Shown one piece after another: positions 1-8,636 of a stretch of 64,000 nucleotides of DNA. A program made the position numbers and the translations under genes. The notes under the pieces were generated by a model. The model saw only the letters and a list, made by a program, of their open reading frames with translations. It had not been told where the DNA came from and did no database searches. Origin of the DNA: JALOOB01 sp964387985 (GTDB lineage Bacteria; Chloroflexota; Anaerolineae; CG2-30-64-16); the NCBI GenBank assembly GCA_964387985.1, contig CAYLZG010000002.1, forward strand, positions 19,818 through 83,817. Reading direction: 5' to 3'. How positions within the stretch are numbered: the stretch's first letter is position 1; each line of letters begins with the position of its first letter.

Positions 1-884
1 ACCCCCAGCAGCAGGACGCCGATGAAGGTCCCCCAGATATTGCCTTTCCCGCCGCTAAGAGCAACGCCGCCGACAACGACTGCGGCGATCACATCGATCT
101 CCTTACCCTCGCCCATCAACGGTCCTCCTACGCCTGTCCTGGACATCAACGCCAGGGTGGCGATAGCGACAAATAGACCGTTTAGGCCGTACAAGAGAAG
201 CTTGAAGTTCTTGACGTTAATGCCGGCCAGGTAGGCCGCGTTCTCATTGCCGCCTACCGCGTACACCCGGCGGCCGAACTTCGTGTACTTCAATGCCAAC
301 CACATGATGATCGACAGGAGGATCAGCAGGAACACCGGGAGGCCGAGCCTCAGGTCCTGCGTGATATTGAGGTACGTCTGTCCAATGAACGTGAACTTGC
401 CGGTGATGGTGATCTCGCGCCCATTGGTGATGAGGTAGGTGAATCCCTTGTAAATGGTCATAAATGCAAGCGACACGATGAATGGTTCCAGTTTGGTCCG
501 GGAGATGATCAGACCCATGATCAACTGGAAGATGATAGCTACTGAGACAGCCGTCACAACCATGGCCGGTTCGCTGAAGCCGGCGGATCGGATCAAATAG
601 GCTGCCCCCGTGCCGATGAAACACATCATCTGCCCGACGGATAGATCGATGCCGCCGGAGATCATGATCAGGGTCATGCCGATGGCAAGGATGCCTGTGG
701 TGGAGATCTGCAGCAAGACGTTGGAGATGTTCATCGGCTTGACAAACGCCACCCTGGACAGATTTCCGTCTCTGACGACCAAGTATTCGACGAAAAACAC
801 GGCGACAAGAATGGCCACAAGCACCAACAAGGTCGGTGTGTTCTCCTGCCTCATCATGCGCCGCCAGTTGTTGCTGGTCCTCAT
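1..884 (-). CDS. Sugar ABC transporter permease, RbsC/XylH family (3' partial)
   Basis: Inner-membrane permease of a CUT2-type (ribose/xylose-like) sugar importer. About 294 residues are visible; the C-terminus lies beyond the window. Translation from the ATG at 884 shows a hydrophobic first segment, then the typical family stretch with GMTLIMISGGIDLSVG, and later a VGGNENAAYLAGI segment followed by GGVALSGGKGNIWGT, all hallmarks of RbsC-like permeases. The start overlaps the stop of the ATPase gene (ATGA at 881-884), so the two are translationally coupled. The reading frame has no stop codon up to base 1. No periplasmic binding protein is in the window; it may lie further along the same strand. 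The substrate cannot be told from the permease alone, but the linked sugar kinase and aldolase genes suggest a sugar or sugar-like compound. Confidence 0.9.
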   Translation of the reverse strand, partial: MRTSNNWRRMMRQENTPTLLVLVAILVAVFFVEYLVVRDGNLSRVAFVKPMNISNVLLQISTTGILAIGMTLIMISGGIDLSVGQMMCFIGTGAAYLIRSAGFSEPAMVVTAVSVAIIFQLIMGLIISRTKLEPFIVSLAFMTIYKGFTYLITNGREITITGKFTFIGQTYLNITQDLRLGLPVFLLILLSIIMWLALKYTKFGRRVYAVGGNENAAYLAGINVKNFKLLLYGLNGLFVAIATLALMSRTGVGGPLMGEGKEIDVIAAVVVGGVALSGGKGNIWGTFIGVLLLG

Positions 885-2368
885 AGAACATTCCCTCCAA
901 TCGAGTACTTCAGGATGTTTTCTTCGGTGATCTCGTCTTTCGGCACTTCGGCGGCGATGCGGCCATCGCGCATGACCATAACCCGATCACTCATGGAAAT
1001 GAGTTCCGGCATGTCGGAGGAGATCATGATGATGGCCTTGTTCTGCAGGAGCAACTCAATCATCAGCTTGTAGATCTCCTCCTTTGCACCCACGTCGATG
1101 CCGCGGGTAGGCTCGTCGAAGATGAAAATGTCAGCTTGCGCGGCAAACCACTTTCCCAGAACGACCTTCTGCTGGTTACCTCCCGAGAGGAACAGGGCCT
1201 TCTGGAATACGCTGGGAGTGACGATCTTAAGCGTGTCGATATATCTCTGAGACACATTCACATCTTCTGATGGGATTGCAAAGGGTGAGGCCGAGCGAGC
1301 ATAACTGGCAATCGGGATATTCTTGTCGAGGGAATGTTCTAGGAAGAGACCCGTCGATTGCCGGTCTTCGGTGATGTAACACATACCGTGCAGGATGGCC
1401 GCCAGAGGAGAGCTCATCCGAACCTTCTCGCCTCGGACGAAGAACTCTCCAGAAGTAGCCTTCTTGACACCGAACAGCAAGTCGGCGAGTTCGGTCCTTC
1501 CCGACCCAACCATGCCGGCAATCCCCAAAATTTCGCCGCGATGCACCCTGAGAGAGGCGTCGCTGACCCCGTTACCGCTGACGTTCCTGACCTCGAAGAC
1601 CACATCGCCGATAGGCGCCTGTTGTCGTTGGTAGAAGAGAGACACATCCCGGCCGACCATGTCATGAATAAGGATCTGTTCGGTCAGGCCTTCTGCATCG
1701 TAGGTGTTGATGAGGCGTCCGTCTCGAATGACGGTGACCCGGTCTGCGATCCTGAAGACTTCCTCGATGTGGTGGGAGATATAGATGATGCTCAGACCGC
1801 CCTCTGCCAGCTTCTTGATGACACTGAGGAGGTGGTCTATCTCGGTCTGGCTGAATGACGCCGTGGGTTCGTCCAGGATGATGACTTTGGACTCCTGGAT
1901 CAATGCCTTAGCGATTTCGACCGTCTTCTGCCCGCCGCTGCCCAGGTTCCCCACGATATCGTCAGGGGAGATGTTGGAATGCAGGTACTCCATCACTTCC
2001 CGTGTCTTTGCGACCATGCGGGGTCGATCGATCACGATTCCCTTGGTGATTTCTCTGCCGGCAAATACGTTTTCGGTCACGGATAACAGCGGGAAGAGGG
2101 TATGCTCCTGGTATATCGTCTGGATGCCCAGTTCCATCGCGGCGTGGGGGGTGAGCACCACCTTCTTCCCCTCGATGGAGATCTCTCCTTTATCAGGCGC
2201 GTAGGCGCCGGAGAACATCTTGATCAAGGTCGATTTGCCTGCGCCGTTTTCTCCGCAGATACAGTGTATCTCCCCCTTTCGCAGGTCGAAGTTGAAATCC
2301 TCAAAGACTCGTACGCCTGGAAAGGATTTGCTGATGCCCTTCATCTCAAGGATCAGTTCTTCGGGCAT
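881..2368 (-). CDS. Sugar ABC transporter ATP-binding protein, RbsA/MglA/XylG family
   Basis: Cytoplasmic tandem ATPase (495 aa) that powers the adjacent permease. The first nucleotide-binding domain has Walker A GENGAGKST at about residues 39-47 and a GSGGQKTVEIAKAL signature with Walker B LDEPT. The second has the shortened GMVGSGRTE loop usual for the C-terminal half of this family, the signature LSGGNQQKV and FDEPTRGIDVGAK. The start at 2368 (MPEELILEMKG) is chosen because AGGAG lies seven bases upstream and the homology begins there; a longer frame reaching 2467 would add 33 unlikely residues and overlap the upstream gene. The stop overlaps the permease start. Length fits the family (about 500 aa). 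Confidence 0.93.
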   Translation of the reverse strand: MPEELILEMKGISKSFPGVRVFEDFNFDLRKGEIHCICGENGAGKSTLIKMFSGAYAPDKGEISIEGKKVVLTPHAAMELGIQTIYQEHTLFPLLSVTENVFAGREITKGIVIDRPRMVAKTREVMEYLHSNISPDDIVGNLGSGGQKTVEIAKALIQESKVIILDEPTASFSQTEIDHLLSVIKKLAEGGLSIIYISHHIEEVFRIADRVTVIRDGRLINTYDAEGLTEQILIHDMVGRDVSLFYQRQQAPIGDVVFEVRNVSGNGVSDASLRVHRGEILGIAGMVGSGRTELADLLFGVKKATSGEFFVRGEKVRMSSPLAAILHGMCYITEDRQSTGLFLEHSLDKNIPIASYARSASPFAIPSEDVNVSQRYIDTLKIVTPSVFQKALFLSGGNQQKVVLGKWFAAQADIFIFDEPTRGIDVGAKEEIYKLMIELLLQNKAIIMISSDMPELISMSDRVMVMRDGRIAAEVPKDEITEENILKYSIGGNVL

Positions 2369-2438
2369 GGCACGCTCCTGCGGCTCTGTGTTCGGTCTGC
2401 TTCTTCGTATTTCAGCAGCAGTCATCGGGGGTCTATCC

Positions 2439-2837
2439 TCACTGTTTGGGCTGGCCGCGGTCAGCAATCTGAGGATGCTCGTCCACGAGCTCCATGGTGA
2501 TGTGGGTCAAATCGTCCAGATCAAACGGGAAATTAAGATATGTGATTCTGTCGTCGGACTCCGGCCTCGATGGTTGTTCCGAAATGACGAGCACCGGGAC
2601 TCGCCCCACGCAATCGCCGAGCGATGCCCGTGATAACACTGACACTAAGTCGTTGATCGGTGATATGGAGGCGACGATGATCAGGTCGGATTCATCCGTG
2701 ACCGGGTTGGCATCTGGCCGGGCTGGCAGGCCTGCTGCAAGCCGGACTACGTGCACATGCGGGAGGACGCTGAGTTTCAGCTGAATTGCTGAATACAGCG
2801 CGTCGTAGTCGCAGAGGACTGAAATGAGTGTGCGCAT
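2439..2837 (-). CDS. Hypothetical protein, degenerate receiver-like
   Basis: A 132-residue frame between the response regulator and the ABC ATPase, in the same direction. It has alternating hydrophobic strands and an SDLIIVASISP segment where a receiver domain would carry its phosphoacceptor aspartate, followed by VPVLVIS and a YLNFPFD stretch resembling the conserved KPF region. The phosphoacceptor position is Ala rather than Asp and no K-P pair remains, so if it is a receiver fold it cannot be phosphorylated normally. The ATG at 2837 is used; a TTG at 2858 is also possible. No strong ribosome binding site is seen. It may be a small output or modulator protein of the upstream two-component pair; function is unknown and the gene itself is only moderately certain. 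Confidence 0.5.
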   Translation of the reverse strand: MRTLISVLCDYDALYSAIQLKLSVLPHVHVVRLAAGLPARPDANPVTDESDLIIVASISPINDLVSVLSRASLGDCVGRVPVLVISEQPSRPESDDRITYLNFPFDLDDLTHITMELVDEHPQIADRGQPKQ

Positions 2838-3068
2838 CACGTCTGTCGTCGTTGCCAAGATGTGCTGTGCCCCAAAGTGTTGAAGTGAGAAGCCGCGTCT
2901 TCAGCCTGAAGACATCGGTGAGTATATCACCTCGATGTTCCAATTCTGTCACAAAGCTGCACGGAGTCATTCCAAGAGCGTTCCAAAGTAAACCGCCAGG
3001 CTGCCTATCCAATCAAGGCGTGCGGCAGGATGGCGGTCATTCTCGGGCGCGTGGGTGCCTGTCTGAGC

Positions 3069-3764
3069 CTACTCGGGCGGCAGGAATATGTAGCCCATGC
3101 CCGATCGCGTGTGGATGAACTTGGGGTTGCTTGGATCGGTTTCGATCTTTCTGCGCAGCCGGTGGATGGCCTGCCGGATCAACCTGTCGGCTTCTTCATA
3201 TTCTGGTCCCCAAACCTTCTCGGTCAGGTAGGCCGGAACCAGGACGCGGCCCGGCTGCTTGACCAGCTCGCACAGCAAGCGGTATTCGGTGGGTGTTAGG
3301 GTGACTTCCTCGCCGCGCACGAACACGCGCTGTTTTGCCAGATCCACACGGAGTTCGCCGGCCTCGAAACAGGCATCCGATTGCGGCGCTTCGGTTAACT
3401 CGGCCCGGCGCAGTGCGGCGCGCACGCGCGCCAGAAGTTCAGGCACGCTGAAAGGCTTTGTCACGTAGTCGTCCGCGCCCGAGTCCAGGCCCAGCACCTT
3501 ATCGGCTTCCTCCGCCATTGCCGTGATCATGATGATCGGCATCGTGGAGAACTCCCGGATGCGCCGGCACGCCTCGTAGCCGTTCATGACAGGCATCTTG
3601 ATATCCAACAGGACCAGGTCGGGCTGCATATCCGCTGCCAGCTGCACAGCCTGTTGTCCGTCTGATGCGGTGATTACTTCGTAGTTTCTGGCTTCCAGGT
3701 TGGTTCGGATGGCCCAGACGTACCGGGGCTCATCCTCTGCCACCAGAATGCGGGTTTTCCTCAT
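3069..3764 (-). CDS. Response regulator, OmpR/PhoB family
   Basis: 231-aa DNA-binding response regulator. The receiver domain (about residues 4-117) has the acidic triad E10-D11-E12, phosphoacceptor D54 in LLDIKMP, T81 and K103 (VTKPF), all intact. The C-terminal winged helix (about 130-230) shows LTPTEYRLLCEL and the RRKIE...RSGMGYIF recognition-helix/wing pattern. The start has GAGGA seven bases upstream. Its start codon overlaps the stop of the large histidine kinase gene (3761-3764), so this is the cognate regulator. By position it probably controls the sugar ABC importer downstream and perhaps the whole minus-strand array. Confidence 0.93.
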   Translation of the reverse strand: MRKTRILVAEDEPRYVWAIRTNLEARNYEVITASDGQQAVQLAADMQPDLVLLDIKMPVMNGYEACRRIREFSTMPIIMITAMAEEADKVLGLDSGADDYVTKPFSVPELLARVRAALRRAELTEAPQSDACFEAGELRVDLAKQRVFVRGEEVTLTPTEYRLLCELVKQPGRVLVPAYLTEKVWGPEYEEADRLIRQAIHRLRRKIETDPSNPKFIHTRSGMGYIFLPPE

Positions 3765-6700
3765 CTTGCTTCCTCACGCGCAAAGACCGGCAGCACAAGG
3801 CAGAAGGTGCTGCCCGCCCCGGGTTGGCTTTCGACCCAAATGCGTCCGCCGTGGGCCTCTACGATGCCCTTGCAGACGGCAAGCCCTAACCCCGCTCCCC
3901 TCATGCGCCGGGTCAGCTCGTTCTCGACACGGTGGAATCGAGCGAAGACCCTGTCCCATTCATCGGCCGGAATGCCAATGCCTTCATCGCTGACGGCAAG
4001 GTAGATCTGTTGATCGTCTTGATGCGCCTGTACGGTGATCTTACCGCCATCAGGGGAGTATTTGATAGCGTTATCCAGTAGATTCCGCAGCACCTGCTCG
4101 ATGCGCTTGGCGTCTACGGAAGCCAGCAGGGACGCGGGATTAAGTTCACTGACGAGGCGGTGCCGGTCTGAGAGGGCTTCCATCGAGGAGATGGTGTTGC
4201 GGATCAGCTGGCCCAGCTCGGTGGGCTGTCTCTCGAGGTGCAGGCGTCCACTCTCGATGCGGCCCAGATCCAGCAGGTGTTCGACGATTCTCTCGAGCTT
4301 GGTTGTCTCGTCGGTGATGCTGTACAGGAATTTCAGTTGCGTTTCGCGATCGAATTCCGCGTCATCCATTAGCAAGGATGAGGCGGAAATCTTGATCAGG
4401 CCCAACGGCGTCCTGAGTTCATGCGAGACATTGGCAATCAGCTCCGACCGGAGGCGATCAACCTCGCGTAGGATCTGCACTTCGGCAGCCTGGTGAGCCA
4501 ATCGCGCATTTTCGACGGCGATGCCAATCTGATGCCCGATGGTGGCGAGAAGTGGGAGACGGTTCGAGCCGAGAGAATGGGAGCTGTAGCTGATGCCGCC
4601 AAGGATGCCCAGCACTTTGTCCTTGGATTGAATGGGAACGCCGGTGAGCGTAAACGTCGTTTCTGGCTGCAAAGCCTCGATCTTGTGCCGGACGATCTCC
4701 AGGATTTCCTCGATTCGGATGATTGGAACGTCATCAGACCTCTTGCTTGGCGGACTCTCAGATAGCCTGATCCGCGTCATCATGTCACAGGCCCGTTGTG
4801 GAATACCTTGCTGAGCAGCCAGCGTGAGGGTGTAACCCTCATCATCCAGGAGCTGCACCCAGCCACCCTCCAGATCCAAAACCTTCATGGCTCGATCCAG
4901 AGTGTCATTCAGGATTTGATCCAGGCCGGTGGATTGACCGATGGTCGTCGCAATCATGTTGAGAGCAGCCAGGTCTTCGCTGCGTCTCTGAATCTCCTCC
5001 TCTGCCCGCCTGCGTTCGGCTATCTCGGCCTGAAGCGCCTCGTTAGCGCTGAGCAGCTCGGCGGTGCGCTCCTGGACTCGCGACTCCAGCTCGTCATGGG
5101 CCTTCCGAAGCGCTTCTTCGGCGCGCTTGCGCTCGGTGATGTCCTCTGAGATGCCCAACAGGTACTGCGTCCTTCCGTCAGTATCAAGGATCGGGACTTT
5201 CAGCGTGTGGAGTGTACGTATACCTTGATGACGCGTCTGGATTGGCTCTTCGGGGAAGTCAGTCAATTTCCTGTCAGCCAGGACCTGGCGGTCTTGCGCC
5301 ACGAAGTACTCAGCCTGTTCTTTGGGAAACAGGTCATAGTCGGTCTTGCCGATTGTATCCTCGTTGGAAATTCCGATGAGTTCGGCGCCGGCCTTGTTAA
5401 GGCGCACGAATCGAAGATCCCTCGCATCTTTGACGAAAATCATGATGGGGATGTTTTCGACTACCGAGTCGAGGAAGGCCTGCGTGCTCTTGGCTTCTTC
5501 CTCGGCGTGCTTGCGCTCAGTGATATCCTCGGAAATCCCCACCAGGTACTGCGGTCTGCCTTCCGCATCCAGAATAGGAACCTTGAGCGTGTGCAGTATT
5601 CTGGTTCCCTTGTGCCGGGTGTGAATGGGTTCTTCCTGCGTTTCTACCAGCTTCCCGCCGCTCAGGGCCTCACGGTCTCTGGCGTGAAAGAAGTCAGCTT
5701 CCTCACGGGGGAAGAAATCGTGGTCGGTCTTGCTCAGCATCGCTTCGCGCGGATAGCCTACGGTCTCTTCACCGGCACGATTCCACAGCACCCACTTCAG
5801 ATCCTTGGCCTCCTTGACGAAGATCATGATAGGGATGTTTTCGACCACCGAATCCAGAAAGGCCCGCGTTCGGCTGGCTTCCTCCTCGGCCTGCTTGCGT
5901 TCGGTGATGTCTTCAGAGATGCCTACCAGGTACTGCGGTCTGCCTTCAGCATCCAGGATAGGCACCTTGCGCGTATGCAAGATCCGGACCCCTTTGTGCC
6001 GGGTATGCACGAGTTCTTCAGGCGTGTCCACCAACTTGCCGCTTCTCAGGGCCTCGCGATCCCGGCTGGTGAAGAAATCAGCCTCCTCAAAAGGAAAGAC
6101 ATCATAGTCAGTCTTTCCGATCAACTCCTCTGGGGATAGGCCAATCGTCTCCGCTCCCGCCCTATTCCAACGCACCCAGCGCAAGTCCCCGGCTTCCTTG
6201 ACGAAAAACATCATCGGGATGTTCTCAACCACCGAATTCAGGAACGCAGTAGTCTCTTCTAACTGCCTGGCGTGTCTGGCCAGCGCTTCTTCGGCTTGCT
6301 TGTGCTCGGCGAAGAGGCGCGCGTTCTCGATGGCATTGGCCAGCTGATCGACCATGGTCTGCAGGGTGGTGATGTCCTCGTCGGTGAAGGAGTTCGACTG
6401 GGAGGACTGTATCGTCATGGCGCCGATGGCTTCCCCCCGGCTGATGAGGGGCAGCGCCAGCTTGGAGCGCGTCTCCGGCAGCAGCGGGTTCTTGAGCCTG
6501 GCTGCGTCCTCGCTCACATCCTCCGTCAGCCGGTGCTGCCTGTTTGCGATGCACCAGCCGACCATGGTGTCACCCCCCACCTCGATTCTCCGCCCCTGCG
6601 CCACCATCTGGCGGCCCGCCTCGCCCGTGGCCGCCCGCAGCCTTGCCCATTTTCGCGTCTCGTCGGTCCGATCTACCAGGTAAAGGCCAACGTAGTACAT

Positions 6701-6874
6701 CCCGAACCGTTCGCGTGTCAATTCCACGACCTGGTGGATCAGTTCGTTGGGATCCAGAATGCTGCTCGTGGCACGCGAGACCTCAGCAGCAGCCTGGAGC
6801 TGCAGGGCGCGACGATCCAGCTTGAGGTTGGCCTGGTGCAAGAGCTGCTGTACGTCAAAGGCCTTAGGATTCAT
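3761..6874 (-). CDS. Cytoplasmic multisensor histidine kinase (GAF-PAS-PAS-PAS-GAF-HisKA-HATPase)
   Basis: 1037-aa sensor kinase with no obvious membrane segment, so it should sense a cytoplasmic signal. Domains in order: GAF (about 25-190), a short coiled coil, three nearly identical PAS/PAC units of 128 residues each (about 205-590), a helical linker rich in Glu/Arg, a second GAF (about 645-790), dimerisation/phosphoacceptor domain with H818 in ANVSHELRTP, and a HATPase domain (about 918-1032) with N box (N935 in DNAIKYSPDG), G1 (DEGIGI) and G2 (GAGLGLAVCKG). All catalytic motifs are present. The stop overlaps the regulator start. The PAS units carry no cysteine or histidine signature that identifies a haem or flavin, so the ligand is unknown. 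Confidence 0.93.
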   Translation of the reverse strand: MNPKAFDVQQLLHQANLKLDRRALQLQAAAEVSRATSSILDPNELIHQVVELTRERFGMYYVGLYLVDRTDETRKWARLRAATGEAGRQMVAQGRRIEVGGDTMVGWCIANRQHRLTEDVSEDAARLKNPLLPETRSKLALPLISRGEAIGAMTIQSSQSNSFTDEDITTLQTMVDQLANAIENARLFAEHKQAEEALARHARQLEETTAFLNSVVENIPMMFFVKEAGDLRWVRWNRAGAETIGLSPEELIGKTDYDVFPFEEADFFTSRDREALRSGKLVDTPEELVHTRHKGVRILHTRKVPILDAEGRPQYLVGISEDITERKQAEEEASRTRAFLDSVVENIPIMIFVKEAKDLKWVLWNRAGEETVGYPREAMLSKTDHDFFPREEADFFHARDREALSGGKLVETQEEPIHTRHKGTRILHTLKVPILDAEGRPQYLVGISEDITERKHAEEEAKSTQAFLDSVVENIPIMIFVKDARDLRFVRLNKAGAELIGISNEDTIGKTDYDLFPKEQAEYFVAQDRQVLADRKLTDFPEEPIQTRHQGIRTLHTLKVPILDTDGRTQYLLGISEDITERKRAEEALRKAHDELESRVQERTAELLSANEALQAEIAERRRAEEEIQRRSEDLAALNMIATTIGQSTGLDQILNDTLDRAMKVLDLEGGWVQLLDDEGYTLTLAAQQGIPQRACDMMTRIRLSESPPSKRSDDVPIIRIEEILEIVRHKIEALQPETTFTLTGVPIQSKDKVLGILGGISYSSHSLGSNRLPLLATIGHQIGIAVENARLAHQAAEVQILREVDRLRSELIANVSHELRTPLGLIKISASSLLMDDAEFDRETQLKFLYSITDETTKLERIVEHLLDLGRIESGRLHLERQPTELGQLIRNTISSMEALSDRHRLVSELNPASLLASVDAKRIEQVLRNLLDNAIKYSPDGGKITVQAHQDDQQIYLAVSDEGIGIPADEWDRVFARFHRVENELTRRMRGAGLGLAVCKGIVEAHGGRIWVESQPGAGSTFCLVLPVFAREEAR
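5103..6254. repeat. Triplicated PAS-coding unit, 384-bp period
   Basis: Within the histidine kinase gene the same DNA block recurs three times at an exact 384-bp spacing (128 codons). The landmark containing CAGGTACTGCG falls at about 5159, 5543 and 5927. Identity is visible at nucleotide level over long stretches, so the copies are recent or homogenised. Boundaries are approximate. Confidence 0.85.
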
Positions 6875-7796
6875 GGGACGTGCTCCGAATTGTCTTCAGG
6901 TGATGCTGGACCGTAGCCCAATCCGGGATGCCGCGACGGCCGCCCGCTTGGGTGGCTTTCAGTCCGGCGGCTACAGTTGCGACCTCCATGGCGCGTGGGA
7001 TGCTGCAGCCGCGCGCCAGGGCGGCCGCATATGCGCCGTGAAAGACGTCGCCGCAGCCGGTCGTGTCTACCACCGGCACGCGGTAAGCCGGCTGGTGGTG
7101 TACTCGTCCGTCGTTTCCAAGGATGTACCAGCAGCCTTCCTCGCCGGCAGTGACGATGCACGCAGTCTGGCCCTGACGAGACAGTCGTCTTGCCATCTCG
7201 GCCGGGTGGGCTGCGCCTACAACCTGCTCGGCAAAGCGCGTGCCGACGATCAGGTGATCGATGCGCGAGATCAGTTCCGGCAGACCCTCCCCGACGCGTT
7301 CCAGATCAGCGATCACAGGTATGCCCAGGTTGTTGGCCACCTCGGATGCGCGCAATCCAGGCAGGATCACCGTGCTGTCTATGAAGAGCATGCGCGCAGC
7401 GCCAATGAGCGCCGGGCTCAGGTCCTCAGCGTCGGGTGGCGTGACGCCCGATTTCGAGACGAGAATAGTACGCTCGCCCAGGCGCTGGTTGACCAGGATA
7501 GTGCAGTGGTAGGGTCGAGCGCTTGCTGCCAGCCTTACGTGACTGCAGTCTACACCCTCAGCCTCCAGCTCGGCGATGGTGTAGCGGGACAGCCCGTCAT
7601 TGCCCAGTACGCCGGTGTATGCCGTACGTGCACCGAGCCTTGCAGCCGCAACCAGTGCGGTCCCGGCCAGTCCGCCTCCCTGTCTCGTCTCCTCGGTGAT
7701 GTACATCTTGGCCTCGGGCGTCGGGAAGCCGTCGAGGTAGATCAGATCATCTACGGCTACGGCTCCGATTCCGAGCAGATCCCAGCGCAGCGTCAT
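6864..7796 (-). CDS. PfkB-family carbohydrate kinase
   Basis: 310-aa sugar kinase of the ribokinase fold. The N-terminal PfkB signature region has GGGLAGTALVAAARLGA, and the C-terminal signature DTTGCGDVFHGAY supplies the catalytic Asp and anion hole. The ATG at 7796 is chosen because GAGG lies upstream and homology begins at this point; a frame to 7955 would overlap the aldolase gene. It lies seven bases after the aldolase stop and its own 3' end overlaps the kinase sensor gene start by 11 bases. With the aldolase it makes a kinase-aldolase pair expected to phosphorylate a sugar and split the product. The substrate is not identifiable from motifs. Confidence 0.9.
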   Translation of the reverse strand: MTLRWDLLGIGAVAVDDLIYLDGFPTPEAKMYITEETRQGGGLAGTALVAAARLGARTAYTGVLGNDGLSRYTIAELEAEGVDCSHVRLAASARPYHCTILVNQRLGERTILVSKSGVTPPDAEDLSPALIGAARMLFIDSTVILPGLRASEVANNLGIPVIADLERVGEGLPELISRIDHLIVGTRFAEQVVGAAHPAEMARRLSRQGQTACIVTAGEEGCWYILGNDGRVHHQPAYRVPVVDTTGCGDVFHGAYAAALARGCSIPRAMEVATVAAGLKATQAGGRRGIPDWATVQHHLKTIRSTSHES

Positions 7797-7803
7797 GGCG
7801 GCC

Positions 7804-8625
7804 TCATGCGAGGTCCGGCAGTGGCAGTCCCTGTGCTGCCAGCGCTTGTCGCGCATCGAGGCCGTCGTGAATGACGGCCTTGAATGCCAGGACCGCAGGT
7901 GTGATCGTGTCGAATCCCCAGATGTTGCGCCCAATGGTGCCCCCGCGCGCGCCACTTGCGACCACCTCGGACATCATCTGGAGCGCGGCCAGCAGGCTCG
8001 ATGCCTTTGGCCCGCCGGCCGCCACCACGGGCACCGGGCAATCGGACACAATCTGCCCGTAACTGGCGACTGTGCCGCAGTAAGGCACCTTGACTACATC
8101 AGCCCCGGCCTCTACGGCGCAATGGACGGCCCAGGCGATGTCCTCGGGCTCGAACGAGACCGCAGGCCTCTCGCCCCGGAAGGTGCGCGGGTAGATGTGG
8201 CAGATGACCGGCATCTCATATCGGGCAGCCGCGGTCACAACGTCACTTAGCCCTCGCAGCCGTTGAGCTTCGGTGGGCCCGCTGACGAAGAGAGCATAAG
8301 CGTAGGCATCCGCGCCCAGCCGGACAGCATCCTCGGGTGAGGCAAACTGCTCCCACGCGGTATCATCTACCCGGGCAAGGGTGCCCTGCAAGATGAACGG
8401 AATGGTTCCCGCATATGGCGCCCAGGCCGAGGTAGCGATTCCTTTGTGCATGGTGACTGCATCCGGACGGCCCGCCACGACGGCATCCAGGGTGCTGGTC
8501 ATGTGCCGAAGCCCTGAAGGCAGGCCGTCGCCATAGCCGATGAAGTGATCGACTGCAACGGAGCAGAAGCGGCGCAACGGATGGGCAAAAAGACGGTTAA
8601 GACGGATGAGCTTTCCAATGTTCAT
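7804..8625 (-). CDS. Class I aldolase, DhnA/FbaB/LsrF family
   Basis: 273-aa TIM-barrel aldolase. The likely Schiff-base lysine is K179 in DVVKVPYCG, the position used by DhnA-type class I fructose-bisphosphate aldolases and by LsrF. The early VAVDHFIGYGDG segment and the AGGPKASS phosphate-binding loop (about residues 207-215) also fit. It lies 11 bases after the MFS gene and 7 bases before the PfkB kinase. The combination of an RbsAC-type importer, kinase and DhnA-type aldolase resembles the logic of autoinducer-2 (Lsr) catabolism, but the kinase is PfkB rather than FGGY and no LsrR or LsrG is present, so that name is not used. Confidence 0.88.
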   Translation of the reverse strand: MNIGKLIRLNRLFAHPLRRFCSVAVDHFIGYGDGLPSGLRHMTSTLDAVVAGRPDAVTMHKGIATSAWAPYAGTIPFILQGTLARVDDTAWEQFASPEDAVRLGADAYAYALFVSGPTEAQRLRGLSDVVTAAARYEMPVICHIYPRTFRGERPAVSFEPEDIAWAVHCAVEAGADVVKVPYCGTVASYGQIVSDCPVPVVAAGGPKASSLLAALQMMSEVVASGARGGTIGRNIWGFDTITPAVLAFKAVIHDGLDARQALAAQGLPLPDLA

Positions 8626-8636
8626 TATGCAATCCT

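Noticed and set aside
5207..6139. A 310-codon plus-strand frame opposite the PAS repeats
   Set aside because: It repeats only because the PAS-coding DNA repeats; the minus-strand kinase reading frame explains the region.
7804..8625. Naming the aldolase lsrF and the operon as autoinducer-2 catabolism
   Set aside because: No LsrK-type kinase, LsrG or LsrR is present, and the aldolase motifs are shared by several DhnA-type enzymes.
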